Part shown: piece after piece, positions 5,949 to 6,088 of the stretch
How positions within the stretch are numbered: the stretch's first letter is position 1
Layout: each line of letters starts with the position of its first letter
Assembly (NCBI GenBank): GCA_035554595.1
Contig: DATMIH010000206.1
Coordinates: 1-6,088, forward strand
Reading direction: 5' to 3'
DNA length: 6,088 bases
DNA from: VRUE01 sp035554595
GTDB taxonomy: Bacteria; Actinomycetota; Thermoleophilia; Solirubrobacterales; 70-9
The notes under the pieces: generated by a model
What the model was told of the DNA's origin: nothing
Database searches by the model: none
The model's input: only the letters and a program-made list of their open reading frames with translations
Translations under genes and position numbers: made by a program

Positions 5949-6088
5949 CCCAGCCCTGTCGGGGTTGTAATCGTGTATTCACCGGTCCAGACCGCCGAGG
6001 GGATGATGCCGCAGTTGAGAACCGCGCTGACGTCCAGCGCCGCATGTCCTTCTTTGACCCCTGTCAGGGTGCCGATGTCGGTTCCGGC
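5945..6088 (-). CDS. C-terminal part of a third four-cysteine domain (cut by window edge)
   Basis: The frame enters at the window edge and gives 47 residues, starting AGTDIGTLTGVKEGHAALDV and including LNCGIIPSAVWTGEYTITTP and TGLG before TGA (5947-5945). This matches the C-terminal third of the other two copies, so it belongs to the same family. The other copies continue GLGV-x-S before their stop; here the frame stops after GLG because of the G4 run at 5948-5951. The upstream part, presumably with a signal peptide and the first three cysteines, lies outside the window. Its TGA overlaps the GTG of the next frame, so even if the break is real the second domain might be reached by coupled reinitiation. 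Confidence 0.8.
   Translation of the reverse strand, partial: AGTDIGTLTGVKEGHAALDVSAVLNCGIIPSAVWTGEYTITTPTGLG

Overview
The window looks like chromosomal DNA of a high-GC Gram-positive bacterium, most likely an actinobacterium of the Thermoleophilia/Solirubrobacterales type. This rests on remembered family features, not a search: large secreted double-propeller proteins with a C-P-N-A...L-P-D-C-R-A-Y-E-L-V motif and a Lys/Arg-rich 'CPKGK...VRC' tail, and small Ser/Thr/Gly-rich secreted proteins with four cysteines. All credible genes lie on the minus strand, so transcription runs from high to low coordinates. I saw no tRNA, rRNA or CRISPR array.

Layout in transcription order. (1) 6088-5945: C-terminal end of a small secreted-protein domain, cut by the window edge. 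(2) 5948-5424: a second copy of that domain without a signal peptide. It overlaps the first by four bases, and adding one G to the G4 run at 5948-5951 would join the two into one tandem-domain protein. (3) 5388-5357: a perfect 32-bp palindrome acting as terminator. (4) About 5353-4580: a decayed group II intron. Its 5' ribozyme segment starts just after the terminator. The reverse transcriptase/maturase is reduced to palm, domain X and C-terminal pieces with an in-frame stop and frameshifts, and domain V is broken. (5) 4554-4473: a promoter, an untranslated-leader hairpin and a strong ribosome binding site for (6) 4472-3840, an intact 210-residue secreted paralog of the same domain. (7) 3832-3778: two hairpins, the second a probable terminator. 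(8) 3768-3741: a near-consensus promoter for (9) 3650-219, an 1143-residue exported protein (propeller, fibronectin III-like domain, second propeller, basic tail). It is coupled by an ATGA overlap to (10) 222-1, the start of another exported protein.

The genes form two themes. One is a locally duplicated family of small four-cysteine exported proteins, three domain copies in about 2.2 kb, with an intron remnant between two of them. The other is a probable two-gene operon for large exported surface or envelope proteins. No biochemical role can be assigned to either from sequence alone. The most interesting points are the single-base break in the tandem-domain gene, the decayed intron beside a terminator palindrome, and the coupled double-propeller operon.
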